From Pedobacter zeaxanthinifaciens (GTDB taxonomy: Bacteria; Bacteroidota; Bacteroidia; Sphingobacteriales; Sphingobacteriaceae): a stretch of 64,000 nt of DNA. This document shows, piece by piece, positions 35,192-44,708 of the stretch. Within the stretch, counting starts at the first letter, position 1, and each line of letters opens with the position of its first letter. The stretch covers positions 310,001 to 374,000 of the forward strand of contig NZ_QMHP01000002.1 of NCBI RefSeq assembly GCF_003313335.1, written 5' to 3'. The notes beneath the pieces were generated by a model. That model was not told the DNA's origin. It saw only the letters and a list, made by a program, of their open reading frames with translations, and searched no databases. The position numbers and the translations under genes are program-made.

Positions 35192-36487
35192 TTATAACCT
35201 GGCATCAACTAAGCTGCGTTCAAGGCATGCTTTAGTGTCAAAAATCACGCATTGTTCGCTTGCTATCTGATTTAAATCCAAGCTTAAAAATGCCTTGTGT
35301 GCTACAGCAACAATGATCGCGTCGTATGATGCGGCGGTATCAATCTCGCTGATGATGTTAATGCCATATTCTCCCGAAACTTCTTCAGGGTCGGCAATGG
35401 GATCGTAAACATCTACATTTAAACCAAATTTTTTCAATTCAAAAAAGATATCTACAATTCTGGTGTTACGTACATCTGGACAATCTTCCTTAAAAGTGAT
35501 ACCCATAATAAGTGCTTTTGCACCTTTTATTCGCTGATCTTTTCCAATCATCAGCTTCACTACTTTTTCGGCCACAAAGTTTCCCATGTTGTCATTTACC
35601 CTTCGGCCAGAAAGTATCACCTGCGGATGATAACCCAAAGCTTGCGCTTTATGGGCAAGGTAGTAAGGGTCTACGCCTATACAATGTCCGCCAACCAGTC
35701 CTGGTTTATATTTAAGGAAATTCCACTTGGTGCCTGCTGCTTCAATCACGTCGTTGGTGTCAATATCCATACGGTCAAATATCAGCGCCAGTTCATTAAC
35801 AAATGAGATATTAAGATCTCGCTGTGCGTTTTCAATAGCTTTTGATGCTTCGGCCACCTTAATGCTTGGCGCTTTATGTGTGCCAGCAGTAATAATTGAA
35901 GCGTAAAGCTCATCTACATAGTCGGCAATTTCCGGTGTAGAGCCAGAGGTAACTTTTTTGATTTTGGTAAGCGTGTTAACTTTGTCACCTGGGTTGATAC
36001 GTTCTGGTGAGTAGCCGCAGAAAAAATCCTGGTTAAACGTTAACCCCGACATCTTTTCCAAAACAGGTACGCAATCTTCCTCGGTACAGCCTGGATAAAC
36101 GGTAGATTCGTAAATTACCAAATCGCCTTTTTTCAAAACACTACCCAGCATTTTAGATGCGCCCAATAATGGTGATAAATCAGGTGCTTTAAACTCGTTG
36201 ATGGGAGTTGGCACCGTTACGATAAAAACATTGTAAGTAGTTAAATCAGCTTTGTCAAAGGAAAAAGAAAGACCGGTTGCAGCTGTTTTTTTATTGCTTA
36301 TCACATCGTTAAGGGCAGATAAGTCAGCTTCTTTAGTGCGATCTTTCCCTGTTTGCAGTTCTTTTACCCTTTCTTCATCAATATCAAAGCCTAAAACATC
36401 ATATTTTTTTGCAAATTCAATGGCTAAAGGTAATCCAACATAGCCTAGGCCTATGATGGCAATTTTTGGGGTTTTGCTCGTTAGCAT
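35192..36487 (-). CDS. Nucleotide-sugar dehydrogenase (UDP-HexNAc type)
   Basis: This 431-residue enzyme has the NAD-binding motif GLGYVGLPLA, the TVPTP region, the central ENAQRDLNISFVNELA helix and the catalytic Cys in GLVGGHCIGVDPYYL. This pattern belongs to the TviB/WbpO branch that oxidises the 6-OH of UDP-GlcNAc or UDP-GalNAc to the uronic acid. With the WecB-like epimerase at 48118, UDP-ManNAcA is a second possibility. The substrate cannot be settled from motifs alone. It starts the leftward unit that continues with the phosphatase. The product would be a uronic acid precursor for the polysaccharide. Confidence 0.92.
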   Translation of the reverse strand: MLTSKTPKIAIIGLGYVGLPLAIEFAKKYDVLGFDIDEERVKELQTGKDRTKEADLSALNDVISNKKTAATGLSFSFDKADLTTYNVFIVTVPTPINEFKAPDLSPLLGASKMLGSVLKKGDLVIYESTVYPGCTEEDCVPVLEKMSGLTFNQDFFCGYSPERINPGDKVNTLTKIKKVTSGSTPEIADYVDELYASIITAGTHKAPSIKVAEASKAIENAQRDLNISFVNELALIFDRMDIDTNDVIEAAGTKWNFLKYKPGLVGGHCIGVDPYYLAHKAQALGYHPQVILSGRRVNDNMGNFVAEKVVKLMIGKDQRIKGAKALIMGITFKEDCPDVRNTRIVDIFFELKKFGLNVDVYDPIADPEEVSGEYGINIISEIDTAASYDAIIVAVAHKAFLSLDLNQIASEQCVIFDTKACLERSLVDARL

Positions 36488-36874
36488 ATATGATTTAATA
36501 GTTCGTTTTTATGAGGCGCTCATTAATTGCTAGTTTGTAATTCATTTACTACCATCATTTTTTGCTAAGCCCATTGCAACAGCTTGGGTTGTAGCACAAA
36601 TTTGTGTTCAGGAAATTGTTTGAATTTATAGCAATAGTTTGTTAAATGTTTTGCTTGGTGCAAAGTTAAAATAAAATTCACTTATTAATTTAAGCTGATG
36701 TTGTAAATTAAAGCAGCAAATTTTGATGTAATGACTTTACAACGTGCTAATTTATACAATTGAAAATAGCTTTTTCAACACCTTGTTTTATATGTTTTAT
36801 AATGTAAATAAAATGAGACGCAAGATAAGTGGTGCTTTTCATTTACAAATAATGTCATTGCATATCTTTAAATC
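36488..36874. other. Divergent spacer upstream of the polysaccharide operon
   Basis: About 390 bp without a supportable gene between the dehydrogenase start and the operon promoter. It is AT-rich. A possible minus-strand TAACTTTG (36668-36661) could serve the dehydrogenase with a leader of about 170 nt, but no minus-33 element accompanies it. Confidence 0.45.
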
Positions 36875-36904
36875 TTGATGTGCCTGCGCAAAGCGATACT
36901 TTTG
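36875..36904 (+). promoter_or_regulatory. Near-consensus promoter of the polysaccharide operon
   Basis: TTG (36875-36877), a 19-bp spacer and TACTTTTG (36897-36904) reproduce the Bacteroidota minus-33/minus-7 arrangement at its optimal spacing, the best match in the window. Transcription would start near 36908, giving a leader of about 295 nt before the Wza-like gene. Confidence 0.7.
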
Positions 36905-36908
36905 ATGT

Positions 36909-37160
36909 ATGCTCGATACGTTGAAATTTCATTTGCCGCTGCCAATTTTAGAAATTATAAATAAAATGGTAGGCAAGGTTATTTTACTTTTATTTTTACA
37001 ACTTATAGTTTTTGTATTTTTGCAAACGGAACTATTTGTACCTTCCCCAACAGCCTATAGAAATATTGTTAAAGTTGTGTTTTTGCCTTATGCCGCGGTT
37101 ACGCAGTTTTTTATGCAAGCAACGTGCCGTAGCTGCACGTTTGAAGTGTTTTTCTTGTGA
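36909..37160 (+). CDS. Possible leader ORF, 83 residues, not recognised
   Basis: An ATG lying at the predicted transcription start opens an 83-codon frame with one clear hydrophobic segment (about residues 22-41, KVILLLFLQLIVFVFLQTEL) and a Cys-containing end (QATCRSC). I do not recognise the protein. It ends 42 bp before the Wza-like gene and its last codons run across a 7-bp hairpin. It could be a real small membrane protein, a leader peptide that couples translation to hairpin formation, or chance; the uneven composition leaves chance open. Confidence 0.3.
   Translation: MLDTLKFHLPLPILEIINKMVGKVILLLFLQLIVFVFLQTELFVPSPTAYRNIVKVVFLPYAAVTQFFMQATCRSCTFEVFFL
37121..37141 (+). promoter_or_regulatory. 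Hairpin in the polysaccharide operon leader
   Basis: AACGTGC pairs perfectly with GCACGTT over 7 bp with a 7-nt loop, and is followed by TGAAGTGTTTTTCTTG. It lies 61 bp before the Wza-like start codon and within the end of the possible leader ORF, so it may act as an attenuator. Confidence 0.4.
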
Positions 37161-37202
37161 TGTTGATTTTTTACATGTATTTATTCTATTCCCATTTTTT
37201 TT

Positions 37203-38045
37203 ATGAACTATATTAATAAACCCAAAGCTTTAGGGATCATTTTATGCTTTGCTGGTTTTTTGATGATGACATCCTGTATTTCAAATAAGCGTATTATTTA
37301 TCTGCAGAAAAACAAAAATGATGTCGCTCTAAATGACGATACCCTAATCCAGTATAATATCCCGGTTTACCGATTACAATATAATGATATCGTTGATGTT
37401 CAAATTCGGACTTCTATTCCGGAGATGAATGCTGTTTTTGGATTGAAAAACCCCGATGAGCCTAATGTTATTGGTAACCAAAGCGGCATGTTGCAGTCGG
37501 GCGGAGATGCCTATTACATGACGGGTTACACTTTAAACCAACAGGGTGAAATCAAATTGCCGTTTATAGGTAAACTTGCCGTTGGCGGACTTACTTTAGA
37601 AGAAACTGAAAGGAAAATCACCGAACGTTTAGGGGGGTATTTTAAGAAAGCGTCCGATGAAAACCTTTACGTAAAGGTGAAATTGGGAGGTATTAGGTTC
37701 AGTACCTTTGGCGAGTTTAACAAACCAGGAAGGTACGTGATCTTACAAGAACGCCTCACCATTTTCGAAGCTATTGCCAACTCTGGCGATATGACAACCG
37801 TTGCAAAGAGAAACAAAGTGCTATTGTTAAGGCAATATCCAGAAGGAACCAAAATCCACGTGCTTGACCTTAATAACAGAGATATCATCAAATCTCCATA
37901 TTATTTCATCCAGCCTAACGATCAATTGTACGCAGAGCCAATGAAAGTTAGAGAGCTTGGTGCTGGAACCACTACCGGACAAACTATCCAAATCTTAGTA
38001 ACCATATTAAGTGCCGCCGCCGTAATCGTAGGTTTAACAAAGTAA
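37203..38045 (+). CDS. Polysaccharide export lipoprotein (Wza-like)
   Basis: This 280-residue protein has a lipoprotein signal peptide with lipobox LMMTSC (Cys25), a Poly_export domain (about residues 50-150, including LQYNDIVDVQIRTS and GYTLNQQGEIKLPFIGKLAVGGLTLEETERKI), an SLBB-type segment (FNKPGRYVILQERLTIFEAIANSGDMT) and a C-terminal hydrophobic segment (about 258-278, IQILVTILSAAAVIVGL). It would form the outer-membrane exit channel working with the Wzc-like kinase whose gene starts one base after this gene's stop. It is the first conventional gene of the operon. Confidence 0.93.
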   Translation: MNYINKPKALGIILCFAGFLMMTSCISNKRIIYLQKNKNDVALNDDTLIQYNIPVYRLQYNDIVDVQIRTSIPEMNAVFGLKNPDEPNVIGNQSGMLQSGGDAYYMTGYTLNQQGEIKLPFIGKLAVGGLTLEETERKITERLGGYFKKASDENLYVKVKLGGIRFSTFGEFNKPGRYVILQERLTIFEAIANSGDMTTVAKRNKVLLLRQYPEGTKIHVLDLNNRDIIKSPYYFIQPNDQLYAEPMKVRELGAGTTTGQTIQILVTILSAAAVIVGLTK

Positions 38046-38046
38046 A

Positions 38047-40455
38047 ATGAAGCAAGAAAATATACATACGATTGCCAAACCTAAAGGTGGGGTTGATGAA
38101 AACAGTGATATTAAAAAGCTATTTGCCGATGTAATTAAGATTTGGCCTTACATTTTGGTTTTTGTTTTTGTGAACCTATGTGTTGCCTACGTATTCTTAA
38201 AAACAACCAACCCAACTTATCAGGTTAAGGCTACTTTAGAAATCAAGCAGGATAAAAATGCCGAGTCGGTTGATTTATTTCAAACGATTGGTATAAAAAT
38301 GCCAAATAGTATAGATAATGAGATTGCCATTTTAAATTCATTTACGTTGGCGTTAACAGCAGTTAAACAGCTTGACTTTAATGTAGAGTATTTTCAGGAA
38401 AATTTTTGGCGACATTATGAGGTGTACCACTCACTACCGTATGCGGTTGAAGTAGACTGGAATCACCGTCAGTTGTTAGGGGGCGAGATACAATTGGCGT
38501 TTGCAGATGCGAATCGTTTCTCTATCAATATCAGTAATAACTCGATGGCACTTTATATTCCACTAACGCCCGATAAAAAAGGAGTGTTGGACTTGAAAAA
38601 GCTGGAAATAACAGGCGAGTACCGTTTAAACGAGTGGATTACTGGAACAAACTACCGGTTTAGGATTGTGAAGGTAAACAATGAACGCAAAAACAGTAGA
38701 GATTTCTCGTTTAGGCTACGTTCTGATTTTGACCTTGCCGAGGCCTACAGCAAAAGGATGAAGGTAGAATTACTGAAGAAAGAATCATCTATCTTATCAC
38801 TCGGTTTAGAAAGCCAAATGGTTGATAAGGATAAAACCTACATCAATAAGTTAATCCAAGTTTATCAGGAAAGAGAACTGAAAGTAAAGAACCAAACTTC
38901 AATTAATACAGCTGCTTTTATCAAAGAACAACTTAAAAGTATTACCGATTCAATGGTTTTCTTTGAAGATAAGCTACAATCATACCGTACCAGAAATGAA
39001 AGTTTTGATTTGAAGGAGCAGGGAAGCGCAGTTTATACACGTTTAGGATCACTGCAAGATAACAGCGCTGCCATTAGCCTAAAAATCAAATACTATCAAA
39101 GCACATTGGCTTACTTGGAGCAGGATAGGGTAAGTCAGCTTGTGGTACCATCCTCCATTGGAATTGAAGAAACGGTTCTGGAAAGCCTGATCCCTGAATT
39201 GCTAGAGAACCAAAGCAAACGCGAAAGGCTAAGACAAGTGTTATCGCCAGAAAACCAAGTGTTGAAAGACTTGGAATTTAAGTACAACAGTTTGCTTTCG
39301 GCTGTACGCGAAAACTTAAAACGATCATTAAACGCAGCAAATTTATCACTAAAGGATAACAATAATCGCATTGCGCAGTTAGGTGGCGAGCTAGATCAAT
39401 TGCCACAGGTTGAACGTAATTTGTTGAGTATTCAAAGGCAGTTCAACATCAGCGAAAATATCTACACTTACTTATTGCAGAAACGTTCAGAAGCTGAAAT
39501 AACCAGTGCAAGTAATGTACCTTCTAGTCAGGTGTTGGATTTATCCCGACAAGTAGGCGGTATTTTATCTCCTATATCAAGTAGGAATTATATCATCGCA
39601 TTTTGTTTAGGTATTTTGATACCAGTGCTGGTCATTTTCGTTAGAAACTCTTTCGATAATAAAATATACGATGTTAAATTATTAGAAAAACGTGTGCTTG
39701 CACCACTTGTTGGTGTAATTTTTAGAAATTTTGGCAGAGAGGGCAGCGCTGTTGTGCTCAATTCGCCCCGTTCTTTTATCAGCGAAAATTTCCGAAGCGT
39801 AAGGGCCAGTACACAGTTTTTACACGAACAGCAAGACAGCTTGGTGATTTCTTTCACCAGTGGAAAAGCCGGGGAGGGTAAAACCTTCTGCTCTATTAAC
39901 ACCGCTTCAATTTATGCTTTAAGTGGAAAGAAAACCATTTTGGTTGGTATGGACTTACGTATGCCAAAAATTGCGGAAAGTTTCAATTTAACAAACGACT
40001 TTGGCGTAAGTAATTATTTGATTGGAAATGGTGCAATAGACGATTTGGTTAAATCCTCTGGACACGCAAATCTGGATATTTTATTATCTGGTCCGCTACC
40101 TCCTAACCCGGCCGAGTTAATTGTTCGCCCAACGTTTGTAGAAATGATAAAGGAACTCCGTGAACGCTACGATGTGGTAATTTTAGACTGCCCGCCTGCT
40201 GGCTTCGTATCGGAAACCATCGATATTTTTAAGATAGCAGATATCAACTTCTACATTTTCAGACACTTAAATTCTGAATGGAGTTCAATAGATTATTTGA
40301 ACAGCCTTATTGAAAAAGGATTGATGAAGAAAGCCTATGTAATTTATAATGACATGGAAGTAGTTTTCAATAAACAGTATGGCTATGGTTACCATGCCGC
40401 AGTGGAAAAACAACCGATGTCTAAAAAAATGTCAAACTGGTTCTCAAAAGACTAG
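38047..40455 (+). CDS. Wzc-like tyrosine autokinase and chain-length regulator
   Basis: This 802-residue inner-membrane protein has a Wzz domain with two membrane segments (about residues 34-54 and 516-536), a coiled-coil periplasmic region between them, a GNVR-like stretch (QLPQVERNLLSIQRQFNISENIYTYLLQKR, given here as position about 450-480) and a cytoplasmic BY-kinase domain with SGKAGEGKT (Walker A), GMDLRMP and VVILDCPPAG (Walker B). The C-terminal tyrosine cluster is short (YGYGY) and close to the end. It would control polymer length and export, opposed by the phosphatase at 34406. Confidence 0.94.
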   Translation: MKQENIHTIAKPKGGVDENSDIKKLFADVIKIWPYILVFVFVNLCVAYVFLKTTNPTYQVKATLEIKQDKNAESVDLFQTIGIKMPNSIDNEIAILNSFTLALTAVKQLDFNVEYFQENFWRHYEVYHSLPYAVEVDWNHRQLLGGEIQLAFADANRFSINISNNSMALYIPLTPDKKGVLDLKKLEITGEYRLNEWITGTNYRFRIVKVNNERKNSRDFSFRLRSDFDLAEAYSKRMKVELLKKESSILSLGLESQMVDKDKTYINKLIQVYQERELKVKNQTSINTAAFIKEQLKSITDSMVFFEDKLQSYRTRNESFDLKEQGSAVYTRLGSLQDNSAAISLKIKYYQSTLAYLEQDRVSQLVVPSSIGIEETVLESLIPELLENQSKRERLRQVLSPENQVLKDLEFKYNSLLSAVRENLKRSLNAANLSLKDNNNRIAQLGGELDQLPQVERNLLSIQRQFNISENIYTYLLQKRSEAEITSASNVPSSQVLDLSRQVGGILSPISSRNYIIAFCLGILIPVLVIFVRNSFDNKIYDVKLLEKRVLAPLVGVIFRNFGREGSAVVLNSPRSFISENFRSVRASTQFLHEQQDSLVISFTSGKAGEGKTFCSINTASIYALSGKKTILVGMDLRMPKIAESFNLTNDFGVSNYLIGNGAIDDLVKSSGHANLDILLSGPLPPNPAELIVRPTFVEMIKELRERYDVVILDCPPAGFVSETIDIFKIADINFYIFRHLNSEWSSIDYLNSLIEKGLMKKAYVIYNDMEVVFNKQYGYGYHAAVEKQPMSKKMSNWFSKD

Positions 40456-40459
40456 CAGC

Positions 40460-42241
40460 ATGATTAGTAACCTTAACAAACGCATTTATTACTTTACCTT
40501 TTTTAGGAAATACCTAAAAGAGAGGGTGTTTGTTGTGGTATTACTTAACATTTTGGTGGGCATGTTGGATGGTTTGGGTTTAACGATGTTTTTGCCTTTG
40601 CTGTACATAGCTGCTGGCGAAAGCTTTAAGGGAGACGCTGACCTAGCCCAAATAAATAATTGGATCGAATACTTCGGCATACAGCTTAACCTTAACACGG
40701 TATTGTTGCTATTGGTTGCATTTTTTTCGCTTAAAGGCGTTGTTTATTATTTTAAAGGTGCTTATCAAGTAGCTACACAGCAGTATTTCATCAAAACAGT
40801 AAGGTTAGCTAGCATTAGTTCCTTAAACGAAACCAAGTACGAATACTTCGCCGGATGCGATCAAGGACAAATTCATAACATTATTACTACCGAAATTGAA
40901 CGCGTTGCAAAAGCCTGCCAATCGTACTTTTTGGCATTTCAGCAATTGATTTTGGTACTCGTTTACGTAGGTTTTGCATTTACGTTGAATTGGAAATTTG
41001 CGCTAATGGTTTGTGCTGGCGGCTTAATTGTTGATTTTGTTTACGGCAAAGTGTATCGCAAAACCAAAGCCATATCTCGTCAGCTTACTGATGGAAGTGG
41101 CAAATTTCAAGGCCTAATTGCCGACTATTTTTCATCGTACAGTTATTTGAGAGCTACTGGCACGGCGGCAAAGTATCGAGCAAAATTAGATGCTCAAGTT
41201 ACTGAGATCGAAAATAAAAATAAGCGGATAGGCACAATGTCCGTTTTTCTAAGTGCTTCTAGGGAACCCATGAGTATTATTGTGCTGAGTGCGGTTATTG
41301 CCATACAGGCACTTGTTTTAAAAGAACAGTTGGCCACGGTATTAGTGAGCTTATTGTTTTTTTACAGGGCCTTATCCTGTTTAATGCAATACCAAACAGC
41401 CTGGAACTCATTTTTAGGTGTAGCGGGATCATTGGAAAGTACCGAGCAGCTAATAAATACCTTGGAAGCCAATAAACAATATACGGATGGAATCAGGTTC
41501 AGTAACCTGCGTCATGGTTTAGCGCTTGAAAATGTATCGTATAGTTATGGAACGCAGCAAGTGCTACGCAACATTTCGTTCAGGATTGATAAATATGAAA
41601 CGGTAGCCATAGTGGGGCCAAGTGGAAGTGGTAAATCAACCTTGATTAGTTTAATTACTGGCTTGCTTACACCTGCTGATGGTAGAATTATGGCTGATGC
41701 CATGGATTTGAAAGAATGGAATTTGGTGACCTTCCAAAGTCGCTTTGGTTACATTACGCAAAATCCGGTAATATTTAATGATACCATTTTTAATAATGTC
41801 ACCTTATGGGCCGAAGCTAATGAAACCAATAGGAGCGTTTTCGAAAAAGCCTGCAAAGATGCCGCTATTTGGGACTTTGTAAAAGATAGAAAGTTGCAAG
41901 AAAATGAGGTGTTAGGCGCCCATGGTATCAACCTTAGCGGTGGTCAAAGGCAGCGCATAGCATTGGCAAGGGAGTTATTTAAAAGTACAGACTTTCTTAT
42001 TATGGACGAAGCTACTTCGGCCATGGATTCATTTACCGAAAAAGAAATACAGCAAACAATCGAAAAGTTGAAAGGCACTACCACAATTATTTGGATTGCC
42101 CATCAACTTTCGACAGTAAAAAATGCAGATAAAATCATTTACATAAATAATGGCAGCGTAGCACAAATTGGAAGTTTTGAAGAGTTGTGCAACAAAAATC
42201 CGGAGTTTAAAAGAATGGTTGATTTGCAGACAATAAGCTAA
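40460..42241 (+). CDS. Fused ABC exporter (MsbA/PglK-like)
   Basis: This 593-residue half-transporter joins an N-terminal ABC membrane domain with about six membrane segments to a nucleotide-binding domain carrying GPSGSGKST (Walker A), LSGGQRQRIALAREL (signature) and FLIMDEATSAMD (Walker B). I chose the ATG at 40460, just after the kinase stop; the frame extension upstream lies inside the kinase gene. Its place in a polysaccharide operon suggests flipping a lipid-linked glycan, like PglK, or exporting a lipid or peptide. A Wzx flippase is also present, so the two may serve different products. Confidence 0.92.
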   Translation: MISNLNKRIYYFTFFRKYLKERVFVVVLLNILVGMLDGLGLTMFLPLLYIAAGESFKGDADLAQINNWIEYFGIQLNLNTVLLLLVAFFSLKGVVYYFKGAYQVATQQYFIKTVRLASISSLNETKYEYFAGCDQGQIHNIITTEIERVAKACQSYFLAFQQLILVLVYVGFAFTLNWKFALMVCAGGLIVDFVYGKVYRKTKAISRQLTDGSGKFQGLIADYFSSYSYLRATGTAAKYRAKLDAQVTEIENKNKRIGTMSVFLSASREPMSIIVLSAVIAIQALVLKEQLATVLVSLLFFYRALSCLMQYQTAWNSFLGVAGSLESTEQLINTLEANKQYTDGIRFSNLRHGLALENVSYSYGTQQVLRNISFRIDKYETVAIVGPSGSGKSTLISLITGLLTPADGRIMADAMDLKEWNLVTFQSRFGYITQNPVIFNDTIFNNVTLWAEANETNRSVFEKACKDAAIWDFVKDRKLQENEVLGAHGINLSGGQRQRIALARELFKSTDFLIMDEATSAMDSFTEKEIQQTIEKLKGTTTIIWIAHQLSTVKNADKIIYINNGSVAQIGSFEELCNKNPEFKRMVDLQTIS

Positions 42242-42254
42242 ACAAACACTATTA

Positions 42255-42647
42255 ATGGTTAAGATAATTGAATTCCCAAAGGTAATGGACCCAAGGGGAA
42301 ATTTGACCTTTTTGCAACACCCAAATTCAATTCCTTTTGAAATTCAAAGGGTGTTTTGGACTTATGATGTTCCCGGAGGCGAAACTAGGGGAGGGCATGC
42401 CTACAAACAACAAGAAGAGGTAATTATTGCATTGAGCGGAAGCTTTGATGTGGTTATTAGCCATCCAGACGGTACCACTACTAAATACCATATGAACAGA
42501 TCTTATTACGGTTTGTATCTGCCTCCCTTTACTTGGAGACATATGGAAAATTTCTCCACCAATTCTTTAAGTCTGCATCTATCAAGTATGAAGTTTAATG
42601 CAGATGATTATATCCGAAACCAAGATCTTATCAAAGCTACAACATGA
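42255..42647 (+). CDS. Sugar 3,4-ketoisomerase-like cupin, first paralogue
   Basis: This 130-residue cupin belongs to the FdtA/QdtA/WxcM group, which interconverts 4-keto and 3-keto forms of dTDP-6-deoxyhexoses. It has the opening EFPKVMDPRGNL, PFEIQRVFWTYDVPGGETRGGHAYK and the closing SMKFNADDYIR. Where relatives carry His-Ala-His-Lys, this protein has His48-Ala-Tyr50-Lys, so a residue usually counted among the active-site histidines is changed. The next gene is a second family member with the usual motif and overlaps it by 4 bp. It may have an altered product or act as a non-catalytic partner. Confidence 0.85.
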   Translation: MVKIIEFPKVMDPRGNLTFLQHPNSIPFEIQRVFWTYDVPGGETRGGHAYKQQEEVIIALSGSFDVVISHPDGTTTKYHMNRSYYGLYLPPFTWRHMENFSTNSLSLHLSSMKFNADDYIRNQDLIKATT

Positions 42648-43060
42648 TTGCTAAAACAGTTTTCGATTGCACGCTCATTTATCTCAACCAAATTGGAGAT
42701 AGAAATGGCCATATCACGGCAATCAATAATGACGAAGCTATTCCTTTTGCGGTAAATCGTGTGTTTTATCTGTACGATATCCCGGGAGGCGAATCAAGAG
42801 GTGCTCATGCGCATAAAGAATGCCATCAGTTTTTAGTGGCTGCAAGTGGTGCCTACGAAATTTTACTTAACGACGGTAAAACTCAAAGACAGGTGATGCT
42901 AAATAGACCTAATGTGGGGCTGCACATTCCGCCGGGCATTTGGGCATCTGAAATTAACTTTTCAAGCGGGTCAATTTGTCTGGTAATGGCTTCTCATACC
43001 TATTCAGAGAATGATTATATCAGAGAATATAGTGACTATTTAAAGTTTAGGGAATTATGA
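42644..43060 (+). CDS. fdtA: Sugar 3,4-ketoisomerase (FdtA-like), second paralogue
   Basis: This 138-residue cupin keeps the family motif RGAHAHK (His55, His57), with VNRVFYLYDIPGGES before it, GLHIPPGIWASEINF in the middle and ENDYIREYSDYL at the end. FdtA converts dTDP-6-deoxy-hexos-4-ulose to the 3-ulose, feeding the aminotransferase two genes on. It starts within the last codons of the first paralogue and overlaps the acyltransferase gene, implying tight co-translation. Product stereochemistry (Fuc3N or Qui3N series) cannot be decided from these motifs. Confidence 0.9.
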   Translation: MIAKTVFDCTLIYLNQIGDRNGHITAINNDEAIPFAVNRVFYLYDIPGGESRGAHAHKECHQFLVAASGAYEILLNDGKTQRQVMLNRPNVGLHIPPGIWASEINFSSGSICLVMASHTYSENDYIREYSDYLKFREL

Positions 43061-43611
43061 TGATACACGCTTTAGCTGATGTGAAGAGCAAGCAAATTGG
43101 TAAAGATACTCGTGTTTGGCAGTTTGCAGTAATTATGGATGATGTGGTAATTGGCGAAAATTGTAACATTAATTGCCATACATTTATTGAAAGTGGTGTA
43201 CGCATAGGTGATAACGTTACGGTAAAATCAGGTGTTTATCTATGGACTGGCATCACCCTACAAAGTAACGTATTCATTGGTCCAAATGTGACCTTTACTA
43301 ACGATAAATATCCACGCTCTAAGCAATATCCCCAAGAATTTCAGCACACCTTAGTTGAGCAAGGGGCATCTATAGGTGCTGGTGCTATTGTGCTAGGTGG
43401 AAGCACTATTGGCAAATACGCCTTAGTAGCTGCAGGTGCTGTGGTTACTAAAAGTGTACCTGCTCATGCCATGGTAATGGGCAACCCCGCAAAAATTGTG
43501 GCTTGGGTTGATACCGAGGGCAACAAACTGACCCAGCTTAACGAAAATACTTTTATAGACAATTTAAATAACAAATGGCTGTTGGAAAACAACACAATTA
43601 CCCAAATATGA
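43057..43611 (+). CDS. Left-handed beta-helix acyltransferase (FdtC/WbpD-like)
   Basis: This 184-residue protein has many hexapeptide repeats ([55 protein letters not shown]) and ends with the [10 protein letters not shown] motif of sugar O/N-acetyltransferases. Placed between the ketoisomerases and the aminotransferase, it most likely N-acetylates the 3-amino sugar, like FdtC or QdtC; WbpD-type acetylation of a 3-amino uronic acid is an alternative. It starts ATG-ATG overlapping the previous stop. Confidence 0.88.
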   Translation: MMIHALADVKSKQIGKDTRVWQFAVIMDDVVIGENCNINCHTFIESGVRIGDNVTVKSGVYLWTGITLQSNVFIGPNVTFTNDKYPRSKQYPQEFQHTLVEQGASIGAGAIVLGGSTIGKYALVAAGAVVTKSVPAHAMVMGNPAKIVAWVDTEGNKLTQLNENTFIDNLNNKWLLENNTITQI

Positions 43612-44708
43612 GCGTACCTTTTTTAAACTTCAAGCCACAGCATGATCTACTTCGTGAGGAAATGTTTAAAGCCTATCAAATGGTTTATGATAGCAACTGG
43701 TATATCATGGGCAAGTGCCTTACCAATTTTGAAGCGGAGTACGCAACGTTTAATGATGTTAAACATGCTATAGGCGTAAGTAACGGACTGGATGCGCTTT
43801 ACTTAGGCTTAAAGGCATTAAATATTGGTGAAGGTGACGAGGTAATTGTACCTTCTAACACCTACATTGCCACAGCTTTAGCAGTTTCATACACGGGAGC
43901 AAAGCCTGTATTTGTTGAGCCTAATCCGCATACCTACAATATTGATCCTCAAAATATTTTAAAAGCAATAGGTCCTAAAACTAAGGCTATAATGCCGGTT
44001 CATTTGTATGGTCAGGCTTGTGAAATGACAGAGATTATGGACATTGCCAAGCAACACGGACTGTATGTTGTGGAGGATAACGCACAAAGTCATGGCGCTA
44101 CCTATAACGGTAAAATCACAGGTAGTTTTGGCGATGTAAATGGCGTAAGCTTTTATCCAGGTAAAAACTTAGGTGCTTTAGGTGACGCAGGTGCAGTAAC
44201 CACTAACGACCCTGAAATTGCCGAGCGAATTAAAGGGCTGCGCAACTACGGCTCAAAAGTGAAGTACGTAAACGAAGAAATTGGGCATAATATGAGGTTA
44301 GACGAGCTTCAGGCTGCATTCCTATCGGTAAAGTTGAAGCATTTAATGTCGTTTACACAACAGCGTGTTGAAGTAGCTGCGAGTTATAATGAAGCGCTAA
44401 AAAACGTAGGCGATTTAATTTTGCCTGAAGTGCATGCCAACGCTAGCCATGTGTATCACTTGTATGTAGTGCGTACAAAACATCGCGATGAATTGCAAAA
44501 ACACTTAAACAATGATGGCATTGGCACACTGATCCATTATCCTATACCACCACATTTGCAGCAAGCTTATGCACATTTGCAGCTTCAAAAAGGCGATTTT
44601 CCGATTGCTGAAGAACTGGCGGATACGAGCTTAAGTATACCTATGTGGCCAGGCATGACCACTGAAGATATCAACGCGGTAATTGCTTCAATTAAGAGTT
44701 TCTTTTAA
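43608..44708 (+). CDS. DegT/DnrJ/EryC1 sugar aminotransferase (FdtB-like)
   Basis: This 366-residue PLP enzyme opens with [16 protein letters not shown] and has the fold-type I marks [31 protein letters not shown] and the PLP-lysine region [15 protein letters not shown]. With FdtA and FdtC homologues next to it, it should transfer an amino group to C3 of the dTDP-keto-sugar. The ATG at 43608 overlaps the acyltransferase stop (ATGA); the longer frame would run back into that gene. Its last base is shared with the Wzx start. Confidence 0.93.
   Translation: MSVPFLNFKPQHDLLREEMFKAYQMVYDSNWYIMGKCLTNFEAEYATFNDVKHAIGVSNGLDALYLGLKALNIGEGDEVIVPSNTYIATALAVSYTGAKPVFVEPNPHTYNIDPQNILKAIGPKTKAIMPVHLYGQACEMTEIMDIAKQHGLYVVEDNAQSHGATYNGKITGSFGDVNGVSFYPGKNLGALGDAGAVTTNDPEIAERIKGLRNYGSKVKYVNEEIGHNMRLDELQAAFLSVKLKHLMSFTQQRVEVAASYNEALKNVGDLILPEVHANASHVYHLYVVRTKHRDELQKHLNNDGIGTLIHYPIPPHLQQAYAHLQLQKGDFPIAEELADTSLSIPMWPGMTTEDINAVIASIKSFF

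Noticed and set aside
37015..37022. Second TAnnTTTG match (TATTTTTG) inside the polysaccharide leader
   Set aside because: No minus-33 element at the right spacing; the match at 36875-36904 is much better.
42255..44708. A complete dTDP-Fuc3NAc or Qui3NAc pathway
   Set aside because: Only the ketoisomerase, aminotransferase and acetyltransferase steps are here; genes for dTDP-glucose synthesis and 4,6-dehydration are not in the window, so the final sugar cannot be named.
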